A stretch of DNA of 64,000 nucleotides from Polymorphobacter sp. (GTDB lineage Bacteria > Pseudomonadota > Alphaproteobacteria > Sphingomonadales > Sphingomonadaceae). This document shows, in pieces, positions 40,153 through 49,657 of this stretch (positions are counted from its first letter, which is position 1; each line of letters begins with the position of its first letter). The translations under genes and the position numbers were made by a program. The notes under the pieces were generated by a model that was not told the DNA's origin, searched no databases, and saw nothing but the letters and a program-made list of their open reading frames with translations. Location of the stretch: NCBI RefSeq assembly GCF_025362435.1, contig NZ_JANYGL010000105.1, positions 17,467-81,466 of the forward strand, written 5' to 3'.

Positions 40153-42582
40153 TTAGAAGGTATAGCCGGCGCGGACGCCGAAGGTCCGCGGTGCCGAGGT
40201 CGTCGCCACCAGCGCACTGGCGACACTGACGGTCGGGGTGTTGACGATGATCCGGTCGTTCTCGAGGTTGCGGATGAACCCCGTCACCTGCCAATGCCCG
40301 CCATCGGGGCCGAAGCCGAGCTGGAGGTTGGTCGTCCACGTGCCGTGGACCAGTTCCTCGGGGAGGAACTCGGCCTCGACGTAGCGCTTCGAACGATAAT
40401 GCGTGTCGACGCTGCCGACGACCTTGTACCCGCCGACGCGAACCGTCTGCTGCGCCGCGACTGTGAGCGTCCACTTTGGCGCGTTGAACGCCGGGAAGCC
40501 CGAGCAGTTGATCGTATAGACCCCGGTGTTGAGCGTCGTCGGGCAGCCGGTCAGCGGCGGCGTTGCTTGTGCGGGCTGGTTGTAGCTGAAGCTCTTGTAC
40601 TTGGTGTCGAGGTACTGGACCTCGCCGGTCAGCAGTGTGTCGGGGAGCGGCAGATACTCGATATTGCCCTCGGCGCCCTTGATCGTCGACTGGCCGATGT
40701 TCTGACTGAACTGCCCCTGGTTGCCGTTGGCATCGACCCCGATCCGCCCGATCTGCTGGTCTTTATAATCCCACCAGAACGCTTCGACGTTGAGCTGGAG
40801 CTTGTTGTCGAAGAAGCGGTTCTTCACCCCGACGGTGTAGGCGGTGATGAATTCCGGCTTGTACGTCTCGTAGCCGGCGGCGAGCGAGAAGCCGCCCGAG
40901 CGGTAGCCGCGCTCGACGCTGGCATAGCCGAGCGACCGCGGCGCGATATCGAACTCCGCCGCGCCGCGCCACGTCACCTGGCTCGACGGCAGCGTCGCGT
41001 CGACGATCGTCGCGACGCGGCTGAGGATCGCGCCGGACGTGCCGATCGGACGCGCCTGCCCCGCGGGCGGGACGATGAACGGCGGCTGGAGCGCGTTATA
41101 GTTGCTGCCGACCGGGAGCAGCGGCGTCGTCGGGCAGCTCGGCACGCCGAACGCGTTGCGCTGGGTACAGACGACGACGAAGACATCGGCCCGGCCGTCG
41201 AAATCCTTATGATCGTCGGTATAGCGGACCCCGCCGATCAGCCGGAAGCGATCGGTGACGTTGGCCACGACGCGCCCAAACACCGCCCAGCTTTTTGTGC
41301 TCGAATTGAAGAACTGATAGGCGTTGAGCGCCTGCTGCGCGAAGGTATAGTTGCCGTTGACCTTCTCGTTGAAATAATATCCGCCGACGACATAGTCGAA
41401 AGGGCCGATGCGCTTGCCGTTGAAGCGCGCCTCGAGGCTGTACTGCTCGTCCTTTTCGCGGATCAGGCCGACGAACGCGGCGGCACCGAAGTTGTAGTTG
41501 AGATCGGCCTTGCGATAGGCCGGAATGACGGTCAGCGTGCCAGCCCCGGTATCCCAGTTCAGCTCGCCGTTGACCCCGTAGAACTTGTTGTCGAGGTAAA
41601 CATTGCTGTCGAGCGACGCGGCGGTGCGGCCCGAAACACCTAGAAACAGCGACTGCCGGTAGGCCTGCGCGCGCGGGTCGTACAGCCCGACCTGTGCACC
41701 GAGCCCCGACGGCACGAAGCCATACGCCCCGGTCTGGAAATTGAGCGCATAGGCACCGTCATACGACGAGCCGACGCCCTTGCCGCCGCTGTGGGAATAG
41801 TCGGCGGCGACACGGAGTTTGAGTTCTGACGACGGCTCGACGAGGAGCTGGATGCGCCCCGCCTGCGTCTTCTCGTCGGAGGTTCCATCGGTCAGGTAGC
41901 CGTCGCGCGAGACGACGTTGCCCGACACGCGGACGGCGGCGATGCTGCCGATCGGCAGGTTGACCGCGCCCTGGACGTTGACCGCGTTGTAATTGCCGTA
42001 ACTGGCGTCGACGAAGCCCGAGACATCGCCGAGCTTAGGCCGCGCCGGGAGGATGTTGATCGCGCCCGCGGTGGCGTTGCGTCCGTACAGCGTGCCCTGC
42101 GGCCCCTTGAGGACTTCGAGGCGCTCGAGGTCATAGAACAGGCCCGAGGTTGACGTCGGGCGGCCGAGATAGACGCCGTCGTAGTTGACCGCGATCGCCG
42201 GGTCGGAATAGCCGTTGACGGTGAAGTTGCCGACGCCGCGAAGGAAGAAGGTCTTGTTGGCGCCGCCCGCGTCCTGGGCCTGGAGCGACGGGACGATCCG
42301 GTTGAGGTCGGACGGCTGAGTGATCCCCTGCGCCAGAACTTGGGTGCCTGATACGACGTCGATCGCGACACCGGCGCGCTGCGAGGATTCGACCCGGCGC
42401 TGCGCGGTAATGACGATGTCGGTAAGGCCCTGGCTTTCGCCGCCGCCCTGAGACGGAGCCGCCGTAGTGGGGGCCGCCTGCGCGGGGGCCGGTGCCGGTG
42501 CGGGTGTCTCGGCGACCTGCGCGAGCGCCGGACAGCTGATCGACAGCGTCAGCGCAGTTCCAGCCAGCAATAGACGCCGCAT
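40153..42582 (-). CDS. TonB-dependent receptor
   Basis: Signal peptide; plug domain (LTDIVITAQRR, LKGPQGTLYGRNATAGAINIL); 22-strand-like barrel ending RAGYTF. Confidence 0.95.
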   Translation of the reverse strand: MRRLLLAGTALTLSISCPALAQVAETPAPAPAPAQAAPTTAAPSQGGGESQGLTDIVITAQRRVESSQRAGVAIDVVSGTQVLAQGITQPSDLNRIVPSLQAQDAGGANKTFFLRGVGNFTVNGYSDPAIAVNYDGVYLGRPTSTSGLFYDLERLEVLKGPQGTLYGRNATAGAINILPARPKLGDVSGFVDASYGNYNAVNVQGAVNLPIGSIAAVRVSGNVVSRDGYLTDGTSDEKTQAGRIQLLVEPSSELKLRVAADYSHSGGKGVGSSYDGAYALNFQTGAYGFVPSGLGAQVGLYDPRAQAYRQSLFLGVSGRTAASLDSNVYLDNKFYGVNGELNWDTGAGTLTVIPAYRKADLNYNFGAAAFVGLIREKDEQYSLEARFNGKRIGPFDYVVGGYYFNEKVNGNYTFAQQALNAYQFFNSSTKSWAVFGRVVANVTDRFRLIGGVRYTDDHKDFDGRADVFVVVCTQRNAFGVPSCPTTPLLPVGSNYNALQPPFIVPPAGQARPIGTSGAILSRVATIVDATLPSSQVTWRGAAEFDIAPRSLGYASVERGYRSGGFSLAAGYETYKPEFITAYTVGVKNRFFDNKLQLNVEAFWWDYKDQQIGRIGVDANGNQGQFSQNIGQSTIKGAEGNIEYLPLPDTLLTGEVQYLDTKYKSFSYNQPAQATPPLTGCPTTLNTGVYTINCSGFPAFNAPKWTLTVAAQQTVRVGGYKVVGSVDTHYRSKRYVEAEFLPEELVHGTWTTNLQLGFGPDGGHWQVTGFIRNLENDRIIVNTPTVSVASALVATTSAPRTFGVRAGYTF

Positions 42583-42695
42583 CGATAGTCTCCCCAAAGC
42601 GCATGGCCTCTTCCGGGCCCGGCAGCGAAGTCGCAGACGCTTGCCTATTCGTCGAGTTTATAGTTTTAATCGTTGACCACAAATTGGATTGATGG

Positions 42696-43598
42696 ATGCG
42701 CCTCGATCGCTTCGACCTCAACCTGCTGGTTGCGTTCCATCTTCTGATGGAGGAGCGCAGCGTCACCGCTGCCGCACGCCGCCTCAACGTCACGCAATCG
42801 GCGATGAGCGCCTCACTCAAGCGGCTGCGGGATGCTTTCCAGGACGAGATTCTGGTCATGCACAGTAAGACGATGGTGCCGACGCCGCGCGCGCTGACCC
42901 TCGCCCCCGAGGTCGAGCGTGCCATCGTCATGCTGCGAGGCCTGATCTCGTCGACGGCGCAATTCGATCCGGCGACGTCGGATCGCTCGTTCCGCATTGC
43001 CGCGTCGGACTATATCACGACGGTGCTCGTCGTACCGCTGTGCCGCGACCTTGTCCGCGAGGCGCCGTCGATCCGCTTCGACATCTCGCTGCCGACCGAG
43101 GAGACGTCGCACCGGCTAGCGAAGGGCGAGTTCGATCTCGCCCTGACGCCGCACGAGTTCGTCGATCCCCAGCACCCGACCGAATTGTTGCTCGAGGAGA
43201 GCCACGTCGTCGTCGGCTGGGACGCCAACCCGCTACTCGGCGGCCCGCTGACGCTCGAACAGTTCGTCGCCGCCGGGCACGTCGCGGTGCAGATCGTCGG
43301 GCGCAATACCTTCATCGAGAACGTGCTGGCGCAGCAGGGCATCGTCCGCCGTATCGAGGTCGTCGCGCCGTCGTTCATCCAGGTGCCGTGGCTGTTACCG
43401 GGGACGATGCGGCTGGCGCTGATGCACGGGCGGCTGGCGCGGTTGATGGCGCCCGAACTGTCGCTCAAGGTCGTGCCCTGCCCGTTCGAGGTGCCGCGGA
43501 TGCGCGAGGTCATGCAGTATCACTCAACCCGCGCGCGCGACGAGGGGCTGCTGTGGCTGCGCGCCAAGCTGCGGGCGATGGCCGATCGCACGCCTTGA
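42696..43598 (+). CDS. LysR-family transcriptional regulator
   Basis: LDRFDLNLLVAFHLLMEERSVTAAARRLNVTQSAMSASLKRLRDAF HTH; divergent from the receptor gene. Confidence 0.93.
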   Translation: MRLDRFDLNLLVAFHLLMEERSVTAAARRLNVTQSAMSASLKRLRDAFQDEILVMHSKTMVPTPRALTLAPEVERAIVMLRGLISSTAQFDPATSDRSFRIAASDYITTVLVVPLCRDLVREAPSIRFDISLPTEETSHRLAKGEFDLALTPHEFVDPQHPTELLLEESHVVVGWDANPLLGGPLTLEQFVAAGHVAVQIVGRNTFIENVLAQQGIVRRIEVVAPSFIQVPWLLPGTMRLALMHGRLARLMAPELSLKVVPCPFEVPRMREVMQYHSTRARDEGLLWLRAKLRAMADRTP

Positions 43599-43624
43599 CT
43601 ACAATCGCTACAGGCCGGTGAATC

Positions 43625-45199
43625 TTATTCCCACTCGATCGTCCCGGGCGGCTTCGAGGTATAGTCGTAGACGACGCGGTTGATGCCGGCGACTTCGTTG
43701 ACGATGCGGGTGGCGACGTTGCTCAGGAAGGCGGCGTCGAACGGATAGATGTCGGCGGTCATGCCGTCGACCGAGGTTACCGCGCGCAGGGCGCAGACGA
43801 AGTCGTAGGTCCGCCCGTCGCCCATGACGCCGACGGTCCGCACCGGCAGCAGCACCGCGAACGCCTGCCAGATCGCGTCGTACAGTCCGGCGGCGCGGAT
43901 TTCGTCGAGGTAGATCGTGTCGGCAGCGCGGAGAATATCGCATTTAGCGGCGGTAACCCCTCCCGGGATGCGGATCGCCAGGCCCGGCCCGGGAAACGGG
44001 TGGCGGGCGACGAATGCCTCGGTCAGCCCGAGTTCGCGACCGAGGACGCGGACCTCGTCCTTGAACAGTTCGCGGAGCGGCTCGACCAGCGCCATGTTCA
44101 TGCGTTCGGGCAGGCCGCCGACATTATGGTGGCTCTTGATCGTCACCGACGGACCGCCGGCGTAGCTGACGCTCTCGATGACGTCGGGATAGAGGGTTCC
44201 CTGTGCGAGGAACTTCGCCCCGCCGATCTTCTTCGCCTCGGCGTCGAACACCTCGATGAAGGTCTTGCCGATGAACTTGCGCTTGGCCTCGGGGTCGGTG
44301 ACCCCGGCGAGCCCCGACAGGAACAGGTCGGCGGCGTCGACGTGGACGAGCGGAATCCTATAGTGTTCGCGGAACAGGCCGACGACCTGCTTTGCCTCGC
44401 CGGCGCGGAGCAGGCCGTGGTCGACGAAGACGCAGGTCAGCTGGTCACCGATCGCTTCGTGAATCAGGACCGCGGCGACCGACGAGTCGACGCCCCCCGA
44501 CAGGCCGCAGATGACCTTGCCGTCGCCGACCTGCTCGCGGATCGCGGCAACCTTGGCGGCGCGGAACCCGGCCATGCTCCACGTCGCCTCGACGCCGGCA
44601 ACCTTGCGAACGAAGTTGGCGAGCAGCTTGGCACCGTCAGGGGTGTGGACGACCTCGGGGTGGAACAGGACGCCGTAATAGCGCCGGTCGTCGTCGGCGA
44701 TCGCGGCGAACGGCGCGGCGTCCGATCGGGCGACGACGCGGAAGCCGTCGGGGATCGCGTCGATCCGGTCGCCGTGGCTCATCCACACCTGGTGGCGCTC
44801 GCCGCTCGCCCACAGGCCGTCGAACAGCGCGCAGTCACCGGTGATGTCGATGAAGGCGCGGCCGAATTCGCGGTCACTGGCGGGAGAGATCGCGCCGCCG
44901 AGCTGGGCGCACATCGTCTGGTCGCCGTAGCAGATGCCTAGCACCGGCACTCCGGCAGCGAACGCCTCGGCGGGGGCGCGCGGGCCGCCGAGGTCGGCGA
45001 TCGAGGCGGGGCCGCCCGACAGGATGATCCCGCGCGGCTGCATCCGGGCAATCGCCGCGGCGCCGAGCTGGAACGGGACGACCTCGCAATAGACCCCGGC
45101 CTCGCGGACGCGGCGGGCGATGAGCTGGGTGACCTGGCTACCGAAGTCGAGGATCAGGATCGATTCGGGCGGGATAACGGCGGGCGCTTGATCGGTCAT
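43625..45199 (-). CDS. guaA: GMP synthase (glutamine-hydrolysing)
   Basis: [41 protein letters not shown]-terminal [11 protein letters not shown]. Confidence 0.98.
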   Translation of the reverse strand: MTDQAPAVIPPESILILDFGSQVTQLIARRVREAGVYCEVVPFQLGAAAIARMQPRGIILSGGPASIADLGGPRAPAEAFAAGVPVLGICYGDQTMCAQLGGAISPASDREFGRAFIDITGDCALFDGLWASGERHQVWMSHGDRIDAIPDGFRVVARSDAAPFAAIADDDRRYYGVLFHPEVVHTPDGAKLLANFVRKVAGVEATWSMAGFRAAKVAAIREQVGDGKVICGLSGGVDSSVAAVLIHEAIGDQLTCVFVDHGLLRAGEAKQVVGLFREHYRIPLVHVDAADLFLSGLAGVTDPEAKRKFIGKTFIEVFDAEAKKIGGAKFLAQGTLYPDVIESVSYAGGPSVTIKSHHNVGGLPERMNMALVEPLRELFKDEVRVLGRELGLTEAFVARHPFPGPGLAIRIPGGVTAAKCDILRAADTIYLDEIRAAGLYDAIWQAFAVLLPVRTVGVMGDGRTYDFVCALRAVTSVDGMTADIYPFDAAFLSNVATRIVNEVAGINRVVYDYTSKPPGTIEWE

Positions 45200-45262
45200 G
45201 GGGGCGGGTACACCGGCGCGGGTGGTGTGTCCAGTTTTGGGGGCGATGGCGCGGGGTGGCTC

Positions 45263-45311
45263 GCTAAGTTCAAAATAAGTTCACACAGAAACGTGTGTTC
45301 TGCGCCTTCCG
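45263..45311. repeat. 49-bp direct repeat, copy A
   Basis: GCTAAGTTCAAAATAAGTTCACACAGAAACGTGTGTTCTGCGCCTTCCG. Confidence 0.95.
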
Positions 45312-45397
45312 TTCGCCGCAGATTTGGTGCTCATATGAGCTGACCTAACCCCACGAACGTCGTGACACATTTCCGGTGCGGTATGGTGCAGCTCAGC

Positions 45398-45446
45398 GCT
45401 AAGTTCAAAATAAGTTCACACAGAAACGTGTGTTTTGCGCCTTCCG
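45398..45446. repeat. 49-bp direct repeat, copy B
   Basis: Identical to 45263-45311 except one C/T difference; offset 135 bp. Confidence 0.95.
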
Positions 45447-45503
45447 GTTCCTCCGCGAATGATGATGGCAGGTCGGCGACACTTGTGTCCAACGCCAACA
45501 AAC

Positions 45504-45531
45504 TGTCATCCCGGTAAGGGCCGGGATGACA
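45504..45531. repeat. REP-like palindrome
   Basis: TGTCATCCCGG-TAAGGG-CCGGGATGACA, 11-bp perfect arms. Confidence 0.85.
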
Positions 45532-45581
45532 TCGAGAATGAAGCATTCCGCCCGAAGGTGCACACTACAGGCTGACAATGA

Positions 45582-45622
45582 GAAAGAGCCGCCGAACCGC
45601 CCGGATGGCGACTCGACGGCTC
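45582..45622 (-). terminator. Candidate intrinsic terminator after the Gly-rich gene
   Basis: Minus strand GAGCCGTCGA...TCGGCGGCTC (one G-U) followed by TTTCTC. Confidence 0.45.
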
Positions 45623-45654
45623 GTTCTTATGCCTCAACCGACGTGTAGGACAGC

Positions 45655-46395
45655 CTAGCCGAAGCGGAAGCTCGTCACGTGGCCGTAGTCGGCGGTGCAG
45701 GTGAAGCGGGCGCGCTCGGTCGACTGGTTGCGCTTGAAAACCTCGAGCGTCCCGATCACGCGCGCGCCATTCTCGTGCGGTACGACCTGATCGACCGACA
45801 GGACCCGACCGCTGTCGCCGTTCGAGTTCGCTTCGCCCACCGCCGCGCTCGAGCACTGAGCGACCGGATCGTTCGAAGCGTACTGCTGCGGCGGCGGTGC
45901 CAGCGGCGCGTAGCCTGCGGGCGGAGCATAGGCACCCGGGGGCGCGTAGCCGGGGTCGTACACCGGCGGCGGCGCTTCATAGACCGGATATGTGTCGTAC
46001 ACCGGGCGATCGTTCGATGCGATGATTGCCGCGGTGCCGCCGACCAAAGCCGCGCCGAGCAGGAAGTCGTCGAAGCCGTAACCGCCGTAATAGCCGCCAT
46101 AGCCGAAGCCGCCATAGCCACGGTAGCCATAGCCGCCGCGATAACCGCCGTAACCGCCACGATACCCACCGAAGCCGCCGCCGTGGTAGCCGCCGCCAAA
46201 GCCGCCGCCACCGTGAAATCCGCCACCGCCGCCATGGTAGCCGCCGAAACCGCCACCACCGTGAAAACCGCCGCCGCCGCCGCGCTGCGCCATCGCTGCT
46301 GATGGCATCAGCGACAGCGTCGAAATATCACCCGCAAACAGCGCGAGGCCCAGAGCTGCTCCGGTCAGGGCGCGAAAACCAACTCGCATCGTCAT
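45655..46395 (-). CDS. Secreted Gly/Tyr/His-rich low-complexity protein
   Basis: Signal peptide to AMA; GGGGFHGGGGFGGYHGG... and GGYRGGYGGYRGG repeats; Pro/Tyr linker; conserved-looking C-terminal domain. Confidence 0.8.
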   Translation of the reverse strand: MTMRVGFRALTGAALGLALFAGDISTLSLMPSAAMAQRGGGGGFHGGGGFGGYHGGGGGFHGGGGFGGGYHGGGFGGYRGGYGGYRGGYGYRGYGGFGYGGYYGGYGFDDFLLGAALVGGTAAIIASNDRPVYDTYPVYEAPPPVYDPGYAPPGAYAPPAGYAPLAPPPQQYASNDPVAQCSSAAVGEANSNGDSGRVLSVDQVVPHENGARVIGTLEVFKRNQSTERARFTCTADYGHVTSFRFG

Positions 46396-46449
46396 TCTCC
46401 CAGTCGATACCGGTAGGTAACATCGGGCGATTGTACCCGCGATGAACCG

Positions 46450-46887
46450 TCAGACCGATATTGCGGCGAGGGCGGCGCGCCACTCCGGAGTGAATGCCAG
46501 CGGGCGGCGGCCGTCGCGGTCGACGTGGACGTGGACAAAGAAGCCTTCGGCCGCGGCGGTCCGCTCGCCGGCAATGAACAGGCCGACCTCGTAGCGGACG
46601 CTTGAGAGGCCGATGTGAACGACGCGGATACCCGCCTCGACCGACTGCGGGAAGGTGACCGACTGGGCGTAGCGGCAGCCGGTCTCGACGACGACGCAGA
46701 TCGTCGGGCTCGCGGCGATACTCAGCACCCCCGCGTCCACCAGATAACCGTTCACCACGGTATCGAACCAGCTGTAATAGACGGTGTTGTTGACGTGGCC
46801 GTAGGCGTCGTTGTCCATCCACCGCGTCGAGATGGTCCGCCACGCGCGATACGCCTCACGCGGCCGGAAAGGCGCGCGCAAGGCCAT
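46450..46887 (-). CDS. Acyl-CoA thioesterase (hot-dog fold, 4HBT family)
   Basis: TRWMDNDAYGHVNNTVYYSWFDTVVNGYL motif. Confidence 0.9.
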   Translation of the reverse strand: MALRAPFRPREAYRAWRTISTRWMDNDAYGHVNNTVYYSWFDTVVNGYLVDAGVLSIAASPTICVVVETGCRYAQSVTFPQSVEAGIRVVHIGLSSVRYEVGLFIAGERTAAAEGFFVHVHVDRDGRRPLAFTPEWRAALAAISV

Positions 46888-46890
46888 CGC

Positions 46891-47310
46891 TTAGTCTTCC
46901 ATCGCTTCCATGTTGTTCTCAGCCGGGCCGCTGTCGAGGCCCTTGGCATCGACGTCGCGATCGACGAACTCGACGACGGCCATCGGCGTCGCGTCGGAAC
47001 GGCGGATGCCTGCCTTGACGATGCGAATGTAGCCGCCGGGACGGTCGGCGTAGCGCGTCGCGATCGTGTCAAAAAGCTTGATCAGCTGGTCGTCGTCCTG
47101 CAGCCGGGCATGGGCGAGACGGCGGTTCGACAGGCCGCCAGACTTCGCCAGCGTCACCAGCTTCTCGACGTAGGGACGGATTTCGCGGGCCTTGGGCAGC
47201 GTCGTCGTGATCTGCTCGTGCTTGATCAGCGAGGCGGCCATGTTCCGGAACATGGCAAGGCGGTGGCTGGTCGTGCGACCGAGTTTGCGATGGGCATTAC
47301 CGTGACGCAT
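46891..47310 (-). CDS. rplQ: 50S ribosomal protein L17
   Basis: [34 protein letters not shown]. Confidence 0.98.
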   Translation of the reverse strand: MRHGNAHRKLGRTTSHRLAMFRNMAASLIKHEQITTTLPKAREIRPYVEKLVTLAKSGGLSNRRLAHARLQDDDQLIKLFDTIATRYADRPGGYIRIVKAGIRRSDATPMAVVEFVDRDVDAKGLDSGPAENNMEAMED

Positions 47311-47389
47311 GTGTCTGTTCCTGTTCGTTCGGGAGCCGTATCAGGTACTCCGGACCAGGCGACGCGGGAGCGCGTCGCCAATTTTAAAG

Positions 47390-47465
47390 TGTCACCCCGG
47401 CGAAGGCCGGAGCCCATGGTCTCGATCGGTTGAGATCATGGGCCTGGGCCTTCGCCGGGGAGACA
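47390..47465. repeat. REP-like long inverted repeat between rpoA and rplQ
   Basis: GTCACCCCGGCGAAGGCCGGAGCCCATGGTCTC...GAGATCATGGGCCTGGGCCTTCGCCGGGGAGAC. Confidence 0.9.
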
Positions 47466-47472
47466 CGCTAGC

Positions 47473-48534
47473 TCAATATTCCTGCTCGAGCTTCTTCGCC
47501 ATCTCTTCGATGTTCTCGGGCGGCCAGCCGGGGATTTCCATGCCGAGCCGCAGGCCCATCGCCGACAGCACTTCCTTGATCTCGTTCAACGACTTGCGGC
47601 CGAAGTTCGGGGTCCGCAGCATCTCGCTCTCGGACTTCTGGACGAGGTCGCCGATGTAGATGATGTTGTCGTTCTTGAGGCAGTTCGCCGAACGCACCGA
47701 CAGCTCGAGCTCGTCGACCTTCTTGAGCAGGTAACGGTTGAGCGCGGTGGTGTCGTCGATCTCGACCGGCCCGAGCGGCATCGGCGCGCTGCCGCCGGTC
47801 GAAACCGGGTGGCCGTGCGCGGGCTCCTCGAAGTTGACGAACAGCGCAAGCTGGTCCTGGAGGATCTTCGCGGCATAGGCGAGGGCGTCCTCGGGGGTCA
47901 ACGTGCCGTCGGTTTCGACCGACATCGTCAGCTTGTCATAGTCGAGCTCCTGCCCGACGCGGGTGTTCTCGACCTTGTACGACACCTGGCGGACCGGCGA
48001 GTATAGCGCGTCGACGGGGACGAGGCCGATCGGCGCGTCGGCCGGACGATTCATCGACGCCGGGACATAGCCCTTACCGGCCTCGACGGTGAGTTCCATG
48101 TTGAGCGTCGCGCCCTCGTCGAGGGTGCAGATCATCAGCTCGGGGTTCATCACCTCCATGTCGCCCGAAACCGTGATCTGGCCGGCGGTGACGGCACCGG
48201 GTCCGGTCGCCGTCAGATTGATCCGCTTGGGCTGATCGCCCTGCATGCGGATCGCGATCTGCTTGATATTTAGCACGATGTCGGTCACATCTTCGCGGAC
48301 GCCGGCGAGCGACGAGAACTCGTGGAGCACGCCGTCCATCTTGATCGCGGTGACCGCCGCGCCCTGGAGTGACGACAGCAAGACGCGACGCAGGGCGTTG
48401 CCCAGCGTCAGGCCGAAGCCACGCTCGAGCGGCTCGGCGACGAAGGTGCCCTTGCGGCGATGGTCGGAGCTCGGGCGGGTCTCGAGCGTGTTCGGCTTCT
48501 TGAGTTCGGTCCAGTTCTTTGCGATCACGGCCAC
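47473..48534 (-). CDS. rpoA: RNA polymerase alpha subunit
   Basis: [41 protein letters not shown]. Confidence 0.98.
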   Translation of the reverse strand: MAVIAKNWTELKKPNTLETRPSSDHRRKGTFVAEPLERGFGLTLGNALRRVLLSSLQGAAVTAIKMDGVLHEFSSLAGVREDVTDIVLNIKQIAIRMQGDQPKRINLTATGPGAVTAGQITVSGDMEVMNPELMICTLDEGATLNMELTVEAGKGYVPASMNRPADAPIGLVPVDALYSPVRQVSYKVENTRVGQELDYDKLTMSVETDGTLTPEDALAYAAKILQDQLALFVNFEEPAHGHPVSTGGSAPMPLGPVEIDDTTALNRYLLKKVDELELSVRSANCLKNDNIIYIGDLVQKSESEMLRTPNFGRKSLNEIKEVLSAMGLRLGMEIPGWPPENIEEMAKKLEQEY

Positions 48535-48621
48535 GGCTTCACCTCGGGGGCTGGGAGGCGCGTCGTCACGCTGCCTCCATCAATGGTATATCCGCCGGAC
48601 ACGTCCCCGGCGGCGGCCGCG

Positions 48622-49011
48622 TCAGACGCGGCGGCGCTTCGGCGGACGGACGCCGTTGTGCGGGATCGGGGTCACGTCGCGAATCGCGGTGATGTTGAAT
48701 CCGACCGCCTGGAGCGCGCGCAGTGCCGACTCGCGACCCGAACCGGGGCCGCGGACTTCGACTTCGAGCGTCCGGACGCCGTGCTCGGCGGCCTTCTTGC
48801 CGGCGTCCTCGGCGGCCATCTGGGCAGCGTAGGGCGTCGACTTGCGGCTGCCCTTGAAGCCCATCGTTCCGGCCGACGACCACGCAATGGCATTGCCCTG
48901 CGCATCGGTGATGGTGATCATCGTGTTGTTGAAGCTGGCGTTCACGTGGGCGACGCCGGAGGTGATGTTCTTGCGCTCACGGCGCTTGATGCGGGCTGGT
49001 TCGCGGGCCAT
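48622..49011 (-). CDS. rpsK: 30S ribosomal protein S11
   Basis: [37 protein letters not shown]. Confidence 0.98.
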   Translation of the reverse strand: MAREPARIKRRERKNITSGVAHVNASFNNTMITITDAQGNAIAWSSAGTMGFKGSRKSTPYAAQMAAEDAGKKAAEHGVRTLEVEVRGPGSGRESALRALQAVGFNITAIRDVTPIPHNGVRPPKRRRV

Positions 49012-49067
49012 CGGATTATCCTGATATTACGAAGCGAAAAGACGGACGAAAGGAAGCGGGGACGGCC

Positions 49068-49436
49068 CTACTTCTTCTTGCCGGCGATCGGCTTCGGCTT
49101 GCCCTTGCGGGTGCGCGCATTGGTGTGGGTGCGCTGGCCGCGCACGGGGAGGCCGCGACGATGGCGCAGGCCGCGATAGCAGGCGAGGTCCATCAACCGC
49201 TTGATGTTCATCGCGGTCTGGCGGCGCAGGTCGCCCTCGACGGTAATTTCCTTGTCGATCATCTCGCGGATCTGGAGGACTTCAGCGTCGGTCAGGTCCT
49301 GGACGCGGCGGTCACGCGGCATTTCCAGCTTCTCGACGATGCCGAGCGCCTTGGTCCGGCCGATGCCGTGGATATAGGTGAGCGCAATCTCGACGCGCTT
49401 GTTGGTCGGGATGTTGACGCCCGCGATACGTGCCAC
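49068..49436 (-). CDS. rpsM: 30S ribosomal protein S13
   Basis: [29 protein letters not shown] start. Confidence 0.98.
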   Translation of the reverse strand: MARIAGVNIPTNKRVEIALTYIHGIGRTKALGIVEKLEMPRDRRVQDLTDAEVLQIREMIDKEITVEGDLRRQTAMNIKRLMDLACYRGLRHRRGLPVRGQRTHTNARTRKGKPKPIAGKKK

Positions 49437-49508
49437 AGATATTTCTCCCAAGCTCCACGGGACCGCTGGGCGCAGCCCCATCTCAAAGCACCAGTCGCAT
49501 ATGCGACC

Positions 49509-49537
49509 ATGATAAAGGCCGCTCGCACGACCTTCAA
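49509..49537 (-). promoter_or_regulatory. Candidate sigma70 promoter for the rpsM-rpsK-rpoA-rplQ unit
   Basis: Minus strand TTGAAG-N17-TATCAT, just downstream of the terminator-like hairpin and ~73 nt upstream of the rpsM start. Confidence 0.5.
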
Positions 49538-49594
49538 AACAAATGACCGGAGCGCCAACGGGCGTTCCGGCCTGACTTCCGGGTAAACGGAAGT
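49535..49594 (-). terminator. Tandem hairpins after adk, distal one terminator-like
   Basis: Minus strand ACTTCCG-TTTACC-CGGAAGT, then CCGGAACGCC-CGTT-GGCGCTCCGG followed by TCATTTGTTTTG. Confidence 0.5.
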
Positions 49595-49657
49595 GGGGTA
49601 GCTAGGCAGCGAATCCCCATTAGTCAAGAACGAACTCGCAGCCGAACCCGCGAACCG

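Noticed and set aside
40294-41643. 449-aa plus-strand ORF opposite the TonB-dependent receptor
   Set aside because: Antisense shadow; the receptor is full-length on the other strand
45331-45546. 71-aa minus-strand ORF covering the 49-bp repeat
   Set aside because: Composed of repeat and REP sequence; no homology signal, no RBS
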